DNA of 64,000 nucleotides from Atherix ibis (GCA_958298945.1 OY282605.1:37364811-37428810); one strand, 5' to 3'. Shown: positions 9,640-21,084, numbered from the stretch's first letter. Program-made: numbers and translations. The notes: generated from the letters alone by a model not told the origin.

Positions 9640-11259
9640 ACCAAAAAAATTATTTGCATATAAATTTATTTAAAAACAAACACAATACTTTTTACTTCCA
9701 ATTATAAATTTACAAAAAAAACACAATACTTTTTACTTCCAATTACAAAATTATAGAATGCAATTATTTACAATTACTAACAAAATTCGAAACTACCTAA
9801 GAAACTCTGCTATGCTCGTAAAAGTATAAAAAATAAATTTATAAAAATGACACATAAAATATAAACTGGAATATAAATTGCAAAAGGATGCAATTACTTG
9901 GAAAAGCTTAGATAGCAGCGCGTATCTAATAGACGATTTGCACCTGCTAATAGTTTATTGTAAAATCGATTAATTCTACAAGCAGCTTGTCGATACATTA
10001 CATTTATCGGGCGAGTGCACGATATTTGCTCGTACACGCACTAATTTTGCTCGTGCAAAAAATGTTGAAGCAGAAATTCTAAGTGTATTGTATACCGAAA
10101 AATTATTCGCATACAAATTTATTTAAAAATAAACACAATACTTTTTACTTCCAATTATAAATTTACAAAAAAAAACACAATACTTTTTACTTCCAATTAC
10201 AAAATTATAGAATGTAATTATTTTCAATTACGGACAAAATTCGAAAATACCTAAGAAACTCTGCTATGCTCGTAAAAGTATAAAAAATAAATTTATGAAA
10301 ATGACACATAAAATATAAACTGGAATATAAATTGCAAAAGGATGCAATTACTTGGAAAAGCTTAGATTGCAGCGCATATCTAATAGACGATTTGCACCTG
10401 CCAATAGTTTATTGTAAAATCGATTAATTCTATAAGCAGCTTGCTAATACATTACATTGATCGGGCGAGTGCACGATATTTGCTCGTACACGCACTAATT
10501 TTGCTCGTGCAAAAAATGTTGAAGCAGAAATTCTTAGTGTATTGTATACTGAAAAATTATTCGCATATAAATTTATTTAAAAAAACACAATACTTTTTAC
10601 TTCCAATTATAAATTTCCAAAAAAAAACACAATACTTTTTACTTCCAATTACAAAATTATAGAATGTTATTATTTTCAATTACTGACAAAATTCGAAAAT
10701 ACCTAAGAAACTCTGCTATGCTCGTAAAAGTATAAAAAATAAATTTATGAAAATGACACATAAAATATAAACTGGAATATAAATTGCAAAAGCATACAAT
10801 TACTTGCAAAAGCTTAGATTGCAGCGCATATCTAATAGACGATTTGCACCTACCAATAGTTTATTGTAAAATCGATTAATTCTACAAGCAGCTTGCTAAT
10901 ACATTACATTGATCGGGCGAGTGCACGATATTTGCTCGTACACGCGCTAATTTTGCTCGTGTCAAAAATATTGCAGTGGAAATTCTAAGTGTATTGTATA
11001 CCGAAAAATTATTCGCATACAAATTTATTTAAAAATAAACACAATACTTTTTACTTCCAATTATAAATTTACAAAAAAAAACACAATACTTTTTACTTCC
11101 AATTACAAAATTATAGAATGTAATTATTTTCAATTACGGACAAAATTCGAAAATACCTAAGAAACTCTGCTATGCTCGTAAAAGTATAAAAAATAAATTT
11201 ATGAAAATGACACATAAAATATAAACTGGAATATAAATTGCAAAAGGATACAATTACTT
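9640..11259. repeat. Satellite-like tandem array, about 3.6 units of 453 bp
   Basis: Units start with GCTTAGAT at 9906, 10360 and 10812 (periods 454 and 452 bp), preceded by a partial unit from about 9640 and ending near 11259. Units are nearly identical by eye, with scattered substitutions and small indels in A-runs. Each unit has a first part of about 195 bp homologous to the left half of the MITE at 4802-5202. An AT-rich second part holds an internal direct repeat (ACACAATACTTTTTACTTCC twice, about 40 bp apart) and ends with AATATAAACTGGA, the same words as the MITE's right end. Open frames in it are incidental. Confidence 0.9.
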
Positions 11260-12185
11260 TCCTGAAGGATAAAAATTTTTTTTTTTTGATTTGATTCTAT
11301 TAGAATTTTTTTATGAAATTCATTTCCTTACTGAAGTCACTTCGCACAAAGTATATGTGTTGACTTACTTGCGTTTTTCTGTGTTCTGGAATTAATTTTC
11401 CACCCACTTCACTCTGACTTTCATATAAAAAAAAAAGCCTGAATACACAGAAATCACGATAGTAAAATTCCCATAAATATATTAAAAACAACAGAAGAAA
11501 AAATTTATGTTTAAGAAAATATATAGTCATGCACATACCAAGAACATTACCCATTCTCGTCCTCTTTAGATATTAAACATAAGATACTGTATTAAAAAAA
11601 AAAAACGAAAAAATTCTGTTCTTTACGATTTTAGAAAATCAAGGTTTTTTTTTTGCCGACATTCTCAGCACATTCCAAAACGAATGAAATTAAATCGAAT
11701 CTTAAAGCTGAAGATCGTATATTGCATCATCATATAAATTGGAATTTTTCCTCTTGGATTTTATGACCTTTCACAAAATTGCCAAAAGCTGATTGCTCGA
11801 TTAAGAGCTCTTTTCAAGTTTCGTTACTATGTGTGTATAAAAGTTGGCTAGATTTATGAGTACATACTCGTAGTCATCGATAAGAATGTGTTAACCTTAG
11901 CTAAGAAGTTACTAGGAAAATTGAGAAATTACCCAACTTATGTATATAAAATCAATAAAATCCAGTGATGGAGATGTTAAACTTTATTACTCGTAGTTTT
12001 CTGTGAGTGCTCTTTTGTGAAAGTTTTGCAAAACTTTAAAGTGAAGAGCAGCTTAAAATTAACAAGAAAACAATGACTAAAACTAAATTGACAACATTAT
12101 CGTTGAATTGCTATACCAAATGCAGTAGACTATGCTGAACTTAATGGTACTGGATAATGGCACATCTGCTTGAAGCCTAACGAAA
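11260..12185. other. Featureless sequence with a TATA-like site
   Basis: No gene seen. TATAAAAG at about 11836 lies in a promoter-like setting, but no matching reading frame follows. It may be chance in AT-rich DNA. Confidence 0.3.
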
Positions 12186-12188
12186 TAA

Positions 12189-12466
12189 GTTTGCGATGCT
12201 AAGTTTTACTCTATCGAAGAAGTCATAAAAGCTTATGTGAAACTTAACTATATGATGAGAAGGTTGAAAGATGATTGGGCACCTGTTTTTTCATTCATCG
12301 AATTTTTATGCCAACAACAATACCACCCAATACCACCCTCTTCAAAAATCCAGATTTTCGTCAAATTTGGGATAAACAACTACCCCATAGGAATTTGGTT
12401 CTAAGTAGGAAAGCTCTCAACTTAATCGAAAGAGGTTTGTATCTAGTAACGGATATACAAAATTGA
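12189..12466 (+). pseudogene. Possible decayed coding segment of unknown origin
   Basis: Two plus frames join across a shift near 12330. The first, from 12189, reads KFYSIEEVIKAYVKL then MMRRLKDDWAPVFSFIEFL, ending in QQQYHPIPP. The second continues TLFKNPDFRQIWDKQLP, then HRNLVLSRKALNLIERGLYL to a stop at 12466. The composition is unlike the random poly-Phe/Lys/Ile frames of this window: mixed residues, Trp, Pro and acidic/basic balance. I do not recognise the family. It could be a host exon with a sequencing indel, a processed pseudogene, or a retroelement remnant. Confidence 0.3.
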
Positions 12467-12469
12467 ATC

Positions 12470-14100
12470 CTATGGACCAGCAACTAATCGATGGCAGAAG
12501 CCCGGAAGCTAATGTAACTCTTCATCCGTAGCGTAATCGATCCCAAATATAACAAAAGAGAAGAAAGTGTTGCTATCCTGCACCTGGTTATGTTAGTTCC
12601 TTCCTTTCTCTTGTTTCTGTCTGATAATATTTCCTCAATATCCCACTTTTACCACAATTTGAATTTTTCTTCTTGTCGAATTTTAGTTCCGATTTTTTCT
12701 TAATCCTGTTCATTTTCGCACAGGCAAATTTTCATATACAAAATTATAATCAAACGAGAATTATCGATTCTGTATTTTAATAGAGAGAGCAGAAAAAAAG
12801 CACCAACAAATACCAACTAGAATATTATTTTTCCTTTTTTTTTTTATAAATATTATACTAAATGGACTTTTTCCTTCTCGTTTTTAGTAAAAAAAAATGC
12901 TTCTCCAGCGACTTGAATATTCCAGATGAATAGGATTTGCAAAAATTCGATATTTTTCCTCATTCAATAAGCAAACGTTACTCTTTTGATTATTTGAGTA
13001 AAAAGGAAGATTTTTGTAAATTTTTTACATTTTTTCCTTATTTTTTTCGCATAGTAATCAAGTCATTTTGCTTATTTGACGACTTTGGTTATGGGGATTT
13101 ATGCATTAAAATGAAGCTTAGATGGGCAGATATTCAAACTTTTAACTTTCCCTATGCCAATGTAATAGACACAACTCCCCTTTAATAATAAGTTTAGGGC
13201 TTATATTTTAGAAACAAAAATAAAAAAATTTCAGAGGCAAAAATTATTAAAGAAACAAAAAAAAAATTCAACACAATCAATACATTCAGTCCTTAATGAA
13301 ATGTAAATTCGTGTATACCCTGAAATGTATTTCCTTGAAGAAAATTTTTCTTTTTGTTTTTTTTTTTTTTAGCAAAAAATATCAGCACCAAATTTGTTAA
13401 ACATTTTTCAAGATTGTAATTTTCTTTTAATTTTTTTAAGGATATTTTGGCAATTTTTTAGTATTCAAATAAAGTGTAGCAACATTTAGGAAAGTCAAAA
13501 TCTAAAAATAACAAAAATCCTTTCCTTGAGGGAATAAAAATAATTATTAAAAGGCAGACCGTTTGGATACAAATAATTAATTATTTTTTAAGTAGTTAGA
13601 CTCCAGTAAAAAAACGTGTGACCATGTAGCCATTAGGCGACTGACTTCATCTGTTATGTCTGCTTATGTCAATATTTTCGAAGAGAAATTATTTCTTGAT
13701 TAAGAAAATAAAGTCATCAGAAAATAAACTTGTAAAATTTTTGTAGCATATTAAAAAATGTAATGCTTTTTATTAAAGATGAGATTTTTCTAAGAATTAA
13801 ATATTCGTAAATGTGTTTTGTAATTTTGGTTCTAATAACTATTATTGATTAAATTTTACTGAGTGAATATTTACACTTTTTCTGAAATATTCACTCGATA
13901 AGAGAAGGTATTTTGTATTATTTTCAATATTTCTTGAGTTCAATAATTTTCTAATATGACATTCGGAAAGCAAGGTAACTGTTAAATAACACATTTAAAA
14001 TTACGATTTTGGTAAAGTATTTACTCTATTATATAGCTTGAATATAATCTTATTAAAATGATATCCACGCGCTTTTGGTCGTAAATTAAATGCTCTTAAA
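12470..14100. other. AT-rich sequence, nothing recognised
   Basis: Poly-A and poly-T tracts and chance short frames rich in Phe, Lys and Ile. A short inverted repeat near 13855-13900 (GAGTGAATATTTACAC and TGAAATATTCACTCG) is the only structure noted. Confidence 0.45.
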
Positions 14101-14700
14101 TATAGGGTTTTCCAATAAGAGTGATATGATTTTTAAGTGACGTTTTGGCCATTTGTAATATGTCATGATATTTTATTTTCTTTTATTGTATTTAATAATG
14201 TTTACAATTTTATTATAAAGAGATACATGCAAGAATAACGTTTACAAATTATTCAATTTTATTATCAAAATAATCATTCTCCAATTGCAACATTTCGTGT
14301 GCTTTTGCCATTTTATGGTACGTAATAATCGTCCAACTGTGCTCGCTATTCGTCGAATTGTTAAAAATTTCGAGCGTACAATTTCTTTACATAATGTTCA
14401 AGTGCCAATAAGATAAAGAACCGTTCGAAGTTATGAAAATGTTGCTGCCGTTCAGGCAAGTGTTGCTGAAGACCGCAATTTGTCGATTCCCAGACGTTCT
14501 CAAGAATTGGGACTGTCTCAAACCACAACCTGGCGGGTTTTGAGAAAGGATTTGAGCTTGCATCCGTATAAAATTGTTATCACTCAAGAACTGAAGCTAT
14601 TGGACCACCGTAAACGAAGTGGAACAACTTGAAAACGATAACGATTTTTTCAAGACAATCATCTTCTGCGATGAGGCTCACTTTCATCTGAGTGGTGCGG

Positions 14701-14755
14701 TAAATAAACAAAACTGTCGATTCTGGTGCGAAAAATCGACAGTTTTGTTTATTTA
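14701..14755. repeat. Perfect 22-bp inverted repeat inside element L
   Basis: Arm 14701-14722 (TAAATAAACAAAACTGTCGA plus TT) is the exact reverse complement of 14734-14755, with an 11-nt spacer. Arm 1 is normal coding sequence (VNKQNCRF). Arm 2 replaces the codons that should follow, so it is a copy of arm 1 in reverse. Confidence 0.95.
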
Positions 14756-14837
14756 ACGGTGTTACCAGCTTCATTCGTACTTCTTTCGCAATAAAGCTAA
14801 TAAAACCGTTACTGTCAATGGAGAGCGGTATAGATCG

Positions 14838-15098
14838 ATGATAACCAACTTTTTATGGCCGAAATTAGAAGAAGTTGAACTTGACAACATCTGGTTCCAA
14901 CAAGACGGGGCTACGTGCCACCCAGCACGTGCAACAACCGAATTATTGCGAGAAAAGTTTGGAGATTCGATTATTTCAAGAAATTGTGACATTGAATGGC
15001 CTCCAAGAAGTTGTGATTTAACACCAGTAGACTATTTCTTGTGGGGTTATTTAAAGTCATTGGTCTTTAGCAATAAACCAGACTGTCTTCAAGCTTAA
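14838..15098 (+). pseudogene. DD41D transposase catalytic fragment (copy L)
   Basis: This is the longest open piece of element L (86 codons; upstream in-frame codons continue to YFFRNKANK near 14780). It carries FQQDGATCHPARATTELLRE with the second catalytic Asp and WPPRSCDLTPVDYFLWGYLK with the third. A stop follows PDCLQA, after which the C-terminal residues continue in other frames (HDIRLDLVEKVLENWVHQIR near 15125, then GGHLNDVLF near 15205). Confidence 0.8.
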
Positions 15099-15640
15099 GA
15101 ATTCAATATTGAACCTGCTATTCATGACATACGACTTGATTTAGTGGAAAAAGTGCTCGAAAATTGGGTTCATCAAATTCGTTCCTGCAAAAAAAGTCGT
15201 GGAGGCCATTTAAATGACGTTTTATTTAGAACTCAATTGTATCGATTGTACTTCACTTAAAATAAAAAACATTTGAATTTCCTTAACAATTAGTGTATTT
15301 TGAAAAAAAATCATATCACTCATATTCGAAAACTCTTTATATATATTGTCTTCATACTTATGATATTTTACATATTGAAGATTCAAAAAAATACACCGTA
15401 AAGTACACAATCTTACTTAACCAAATCTTTAAATTACACGTCAAAGAAATTTATCGGCCAATGAAGTCATAAATAAAATTATTTCAATTTTATTATTTAA
15501 ATCGCATATGGTCAAGATCAGGTTACTCAAACCAAATATATTTGTTCAAATTAGAAGACGAGGAAAGGCCAGATTATCGTATGGTTTTAGTGCTCAGAAT
15601 TAACACATCATATATGGACTATTCTTTAGCTTCTTTTCTT

Positions 15641-15690
15641 CTTCAATTACTACTTCTTCTTCTTCTTCTTCTTCTACTTCAACCCCTTCA
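15641..15690. repeat. CTT trinucleotide microsatellite
   Basis: CTTCTTCTTCTTCTTCTTCT near 15652 with imperfect flanking units (CTACTTCAA). Long poly-Leu frames over it are artefacts. Confidence 0.9.
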
Positions 15691-15789
15691 TCTTCTTTAT
15701 CTTCTTCAACTTCTCCATCTTATTCACCATATTTCGTACCTTGCGCCTAAAGATGACATTCTTCTTTATCCTTCATCTTTCTTTCGGCA

Positions 15790-16420
15790 ATTGCAATGGT
15801 AAGCGATCTCGACCAGCAGACATCTCACTCATTACTTCACGCACATTTGAACAACTACCTGATCCTGCCTCCATCCATCACAAGTATATCATTTTTCTCA
15901 CATTCAGTAACCAGTTACAAGCTAGTTACCCAAACTGTTAGTAGCAAGGCCCACCTAAGCCTCTTCTATCATCTGCAGTGATAGCCCAAGGGATCCTGTC
16001 ATCCCTCAGCTTTATTTCTAAGAGTGTAGCTGCGATGTAAATGACAACTACAGCTACCAACATTTTAGCCAAAGGCACGGTGGACAACTCACCTTCGGGC
16101 TTCCGACCCTCGTTGTACCGGTCAGTTTCGCTTTTTAGAGTACCTGCTGCGCTTTTTAGAGTAACTCTTCACTCAAAAAGCTACAGCAAGAAAACTGCTA
16201 TACCAACTCAGGACCACGACTCCGCCAATACTAGTAGGCCACTTCTGGTATAGATCCTAAGGTTATTTTGTACAGAGAATGTCTTGTGGGTTTTCAGAGC
16301 CACATATAAGCCAATTTTGAGCTGAAAAGGAGCCTGATCGCTGAAAAATCAACATCCGAAACCCAATCAGCATATCATCTGCAGATTCCATGATCGAGAA
16401 GCTTCAATTCTTCTATGAGT
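15790..16420 (-). repeat. Unclassified dispersed repeat, copy 1 (inverted relative to copy 2)
   Basis: Its reverse complement matches 27400-27720 over several hundred bases, for example GGCTATCACTGCAGATGATAG against GTGCTATCACTGTAAATGAT, and GGGTAACTAGCTTGTAACT in both. The sequence is GC-richer than its surroundings and has no coherent reading frame. A small duplication GCGCTTTTTAGAGTAA / TCGCTTTTTAGAGTAC is inside (16125-16165). Confidence 0.7.
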
Positions 16421-16449
16421 TAAACTTTTTATAACTAAATATATAATTC

Positions 16450-17440
16450 CCCATGCAAAAACCGCCATAATGTGATGTAAGACAAGTCTGGCCTTCGACC
16501 ACACTTTCACTAAGATCAGTAGTATTTTAAGTAAAACCTTATGTTATGATGGCGCATAGACCTTAAAAGTTTTATTCGGTTTTCAGTTTCTTTAAATATT
16601 TCTATTACGTTAGCAATAGTTTTAATCTTTTTCTATAAGTTTCTTAAATTTTTTTTACTATTTCATATTGCAAGAAGCTTTATTCAAAAATTATGACTTA
16701 TTAAAGTGTTGAATTAGAATGAAAAATTCTTAATGTTGGGTTGGTATGCAAATAGTTTTTCTGCTGATTTATGACAAAAATGTTCTCTATAAATCTACCA
16801 TAAAATAACTTTGAGCTAAATTTTCTTTCCATTTTATCAAAATAAAGAATAAAATAAAAAATTCAGAAAAATTGTCAGTTTTAGTGAAAATAAATATTAA
16901 ATAATTTATTTTTCTGAAACGAACATAGAATGCCGCACCATTAATTAATGGATTCCATTAAAATATTATTTATGGAAAATAATATAAAAATGATTTTTTC
17001 CATATTCATTCTATAAAAGTTCTGTTGTGATCAAAAATTTAAATTATATTAAGCACATTTTCAATATTACAAACCTTGTTATTTTAGCATTTCCTGGTTC
17101 CTATCCAAATTTCGTTATCTTTAAAAAAAAAATCCAATTAAAAATGCTTTTTTATTTTATTTTTATTTATTTTAACAATAATCTTAAAATTGTTTCCATT
17201 ACATCAAAATTTTGGAAAATATTTTTGTTCAAAAATCTATTTTTTCCTGAATTTATAAACAAAATAGTTTGTTTTGAAGGAATTTGAATAAGTTTCGATT
17301 TTGTTTACCCAATATTATTTATAATTTCTAGTTTAAATATTCTTCAATATTGCTAAAAAAAACAATTTTTAAAAAGCTAATGGTAAATATGCATTATTTT
17401 AAGTTTAACTAGAACAAACTAAATAAACTCTTGTAGAAAT
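16450..17440. other. AT-rich sequence, nothing recognised
   Basis: Dominated by A/T runs. The frame at 17027-17287 is a Phe/Ile/Lys-rich chance opening and is not called as a gene. Confidence 0.5.
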
Positions 17441-17444
17441 TATA

Positions 17445-17880
17445 ACTAAAAATAGGCCTCATGATCGTGGCGCTATAAAATGGCTATTTTTTTTAAAAAA
17501 AAGTTTTTCTTGAAAAAAATACAAATTTTAATTTCAAAATATACAATATAGTTTTGATTTTTCAAAAGTCTTAAAGAGAAGAGCCAGAACCTATTTTGTT
17601 GAACCACGACCATGAGGCTATCTGACGACTACATGTCTCATGTACGTTTCTGTTACTATCTTCGTTAAAAAAAACTGGCCGATAGTTAATTGGACGAAAA
17701 ACTCAGAGATTGTTTTATTTGTTTGAGCATATTTAAATTTATCAGAAAGTTAAAAAGAGGTCTTGGAAGAGGAATTGTTGGGTTTAAAAGCTCCGCAATA
17801 GAAGGATTGCCTGTTTGGAAACCAACCAAATTTAAAAACTCCGCAATAGAAGTTGTCCGTTTGGCAACCAACCTATGTCA
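17445..17880. repeat. Dispersed repeat with internal palindrome and 48-bp duplication
   Basis: 17458-17484 (CCTCATGATCGTGGCGCTAT) is an imperfect reverse complement of 17586-17616 (AACCACGACCATGAGGC). The second arm and following bases resemble 45105-45290 (GCCATGGCAATGAGGCC then TGGCGACAATATG). At 17784-17875 a segment of about 48 bp occurs twice in tandem (AAAGCTCCGCAATAGAAG / AAAACTCCGCAATAGAAG). Non-coding, unclassified. Confidence 0.55.
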
Positions 17881-17956
17881 ATGTCGCTGAACTCACTATT
17901 CCGCATATAATAAATCAGTTCTACTTAACCAATAATTTCGGTGTGAATAAAATCTA

Positions 17957-18646
17957 GTATCGCGAATTTAGAAAATTTCCGCGGGTTACGTATTTTCGAA
18001 TTTCAATTTTTTTGTGGCGTTATGTTGGTACTTATATTTCCCGCTTATGCTGATAAGTTTGGCCATTTTGAATGTTCAGTTAATTTTTGACAGCTGCTTT
18101 GCTTGCACGTGTTTTGGCTCGTCTTCGATTTTTGCCCATTTTCAACCAAAAACTTGCGCATAACTTGCAGGTAATATTTCTTATTGGCTAAGGAGCCAAT
18201 AAGAAATATTACCTGCAAGTTATGCGCAAGTTGTGCGAAGCAATCCGCCAGAAACGCCCGGATTTGTGTCAGAACAAAAATTGTCTTTTGCACCATGATA
18301 ACGCCCCTGCTCACACATCGTTGCTTGTGCGCTAATTTTTGGCCAAAAACAATACGCTAATAATGCCGTAGCCACCGTATTCATCCGATCTGGCCTCCTG
18401 TGATTTTTTCTTGTTCCCGAAACAGATTCTTTGGTCCATTTTTTGGAATGAGCAAAAATCGAAGACGAGACAAAATACTTGCAAGCAAGGCAGTTTTCAA
18501 AAATTAACTGTATATTCAAAATGACCGAACTTTTCGGCATAAGTGAGAGACAAAGGGTACCAACATAACGCCACAAAAAAATCGAAAATCGAATATACGT
18601 TACCCGCGGAAATTCAAAATTCGCGATACTTTTTGAACAGACCTCG
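17957..18646. mobile_element. Mariner M1 copy C, composite palindrome with two 5' ends
   Basis: The left side begins GTATCGCGAATTT then TTTCCGCGGGTTACGTATT, the usual M1 5' leader on the plus strand. The right side ends with the same leader in reverse (ACGTTACCCGCGGAAATTC, TTTTTGAACAGACCTCG at 18646, then TA). In the middle is plus-strand coding sequence: LQVMRKL, QKRPDLCQNKNCLLHHDNAP at about 18285 (second Asp kept), then MP-PPYSSDLAPCDFFLFPK-like residues up to about 18420 (third Asp). The first-Asp domain and the 3' end are missing. A perfect 39-bp inverted repeat (18151-18232) marks the left junction. Confidence 0.85.
18151..18232. repeat. Perfect 39-bp inverted repeat in mariner copy C
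   Basis: Arms 18151-18189 and 18194-18232 are exact reverse complements with loop AAGG. Both carry the codons YYLQVMRKL, in opposite directions. Confidence 0.95.
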
Positions 18647-18649
18647 TAT

Positions 18650-21080
18650 AGTATAAATATCCTTGTATATAAAATACTTTAACAATATATCCTTATTGTT
18701 CCGAAATTGTCTTACGAGATCGAGAATAAAGGTAAGTGAGCAAAAAGTGTACATATTACTTTTACTCTTTGCCGTAGCGATCTACCCCACTATTCTTTAA
18801 CGAAAAAGAATTACACCTAAAAAATCTAACTAAACCTACTTAGTATTTTACATTGACAAGTAATTAACATGAAATTCATGCACAAAAATCGATTCATAAT
18901 TAGTTATTTTATTAAAGGGACAGCTTAACCTATCAATAAATTATATACTGCTAATGTATAAGATAATACTTAATCCCATCTGGGCTTACTGACTTGAATT
19001 GGTGAGTTCAACCAACCTTTCCAATTCCCGCTAAGCCAAAGAATTTGTCGATAAATTTTTTGCTCGCTTTAACGAAAAACTAAATGACTTTTCTTACGTG
19101 CAAAGGAAGAAAAAAATAATTTCCACTGCCAATACCTTTTACTAAACTTTCCATTAAAATTTTTAATTTCTAAAAAAAAATTTGCTCTAAAGAAGCAAAT
19201 TTCATTTAAAAAAAAATTAAATCCAATTCCAATACTTACGTGTATATCATTTACAATTAAATCAGTATCGATATAAAAGGTAAGATATTATCAAATAATT
19301 TATTTTCATTAATCAAGAAAATCGATCTTCTCCGAACCATATTAAATTGACCACCCCCCGCATTGGTTAAATCAATTTGCTCATTTTCCGAACTTTCCCA
19401 AAAACTTTACCAAACGAAGAACAATTTCTAATTGATTTCTGATGTTACGTACTATTTTGTGGTGAACTTTTTCCGTAAAAAAAAAAAAAATATCCTCAAA
19501 CTAATTTTGTTTTACTTTATTTTTTTCATTGAACTAAATGGTTACTTTTATATTGCTTTCATCCTTTAAGCATACTTACTTAATTAAGATTTATTGTCAC
19601 CAAATTAAAATAAGAAAAGATGCAAACTTATTTTATTTGTGGATGATTTGTCCTTTTTGGAAAATAAGTTATTTTTACGAAAGAGAAATGGTTTTTGTTT
19701 TTCTTTTAAATGAATTAAATTCGAATTATTAAATTTCCTATTTTTTTAATTATATTATCGTTTGGATTAGCCTGCTCAAAATAATTAATACTGAAGGGTT
19801 CTTATAATATTATTTTATTGGGTTTTATAGCATATTTGTTAAAAATTCTGAATATTGAGAAAAATAATTGTAGATTTTATAAAATGTTTTTACTTATAGT
19901 ATTTGTGGCATAAACTGGAAAGGTGAAAATACTCGTATCTTCCAAGCTCGTATGATATCTTAAAATTTTTTCGTAGAGTAAATTTAAATGCCCAAGCAGC
20001 TGTAACATTTATCTACAGCCCTTAAACAGCCCAACACATTATCATGAAAATTTGTATATAAGGGTTTTTGGTTAAGGGGAGTGTTTCTGCACTACACATT
20101 TTGTTCTAACTGATCGCTAAAATGGCACTGAAGTGCAACTAATCAAAAAAATATATGTTTTTTTGTTTCTTTACGTTTTATGCAGCATTTTTTAGTTTCT
20201 TTGCATTTTTTTATTTAAGAAATTATGTTTTTTGCATTTTAAACATTTGTTTCGTATATTTTTTGAATATTTCCCTCAAGTATTTGTAAGTTTTTACGTC
20301 TTTTATGACTTTTCTTTATTGATTTATATTCTCTCACCCAATGGTAAGTTCATTTAAGTATAATTTAGGTATATATACGGATTTGTTTTTACCTGTATAG
20401 TTTAGGTATAAATGATTATAACACCACCCCCCCCCCCCCTCACAATTTGTAATTCGATGTTTAACGACTTCAGTTTCCAGTCCACCTTGCCTTCGTAATT
20501 ACAATCAACAAAGCCCATTGATTTTGTTTATTGGGGGGGCACAGCAGCAAACGCCCTTTCTCACCTAATTAAGTATATAATATTTAAGCAGTAAAAAAAT
20601 GTAACCATTTTTTTTTTGTAGAAAAAAATTAATATTGGTAAAAAATTCTGTAATTTAAAAATTATTTTTAATAAAAAATAAGTTGAAAATTAAAGTTAAT
20701 TAAATAAGAAAATTGTAGTTTATTTTCGCAGACATATTTCTACCAAATTTGATTATTAAATTAAGAATATTTTTTTTGGAGAAAAATAATGAGACTATTT
20801 TTTTTTAGTTTACTTTCCATTCTTCATAAAAATACTGGAAGTCTTCTAATGGAATTATTTTCAGCTAATTCGTTACACTCATTTGAATATTATCGACAGT
20901 ACCAAGAAGGCGTTTCTCCCAATATCTTTTTGATCTTGTAAAATAAAACAAAGATTAACGGACATCGTTTAGGTGACACAATGGGCTGTTAATCTGGAGG
21001 ATTCGCTTTTTTCAACAAAATCCCATCGGTGTTGATGGCCATATTATATCTACAAAATATGTTACATAATAAAAGAAATG
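18650..21080. other. AT-rich sequence with one promoter-like site
   Basis: No gene found. It contains a poly-C tract of 13 or so at about 20427-20440. A TATATAAG box at about 20055 is followed about 35 bp later by TCTGCACTACACATT and then ATGGCACTGAAGTGCAACTAA (20121-20141, six codons). This may be a promoter with a first exon or chance. Confidence 0.35.
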
Positions 21081-21084
21081 GCCG

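Larger units (their letters stand above)
14105..15337 (+). mobile_element. DD41D mariner-like element L
   Basis: Ends are inverted repeats: left GGGTTTTCCAATAAGAGTGA and, read inward on the other strand, right GAGTTTTCGAATATGAGTGA, both running on into TATGATTTTT; TATA flanks both sides. The plus-strand transposase shows NNRPTVLAIRRIVKNFE (14320), ENVAAVQASVAEDRNLS then RRSQELGLSQTTTWRVLRKD (HTH, about 14430-14550), and FCDEAHFHLSGAVNKQN with the first Asp (about 14670). Then comes a hairpin-forming scar (14701-14755), followed by YFFRNKANKTVTVNGERY. The next part has QQDGATCH (second Asp, about 14900) and WPPRSCDLTPVDYFLWG (third Asp). I count 41 residues between the second and third Asp. 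Stops, a deletion near 14615 and the scar make it inactive. Confidence 0.85.

Noticed and set aside
10441..10662. 73-codon frame in the tandem array
   Set aside because: It spans AT-rich satellite sequence and is not kept in all units.
9640..11259. CRISPR array
   Set aside because: Units of 453 bp without short repeats and unique spacers; this is a eukaryotic tandem array.
15542..15802. Leu-rich protein over the CTT repeat
   Set aside because: A microsatellite translated in frame; poly-Leu has no supporting flanking domain.
17027..17287. 86-codon Phe/Ile-rich frame as a membrane protein
   Set aside because: Composition follows from A/T runs; no start context, no conserved motif, and similar frames occur at random across the window.
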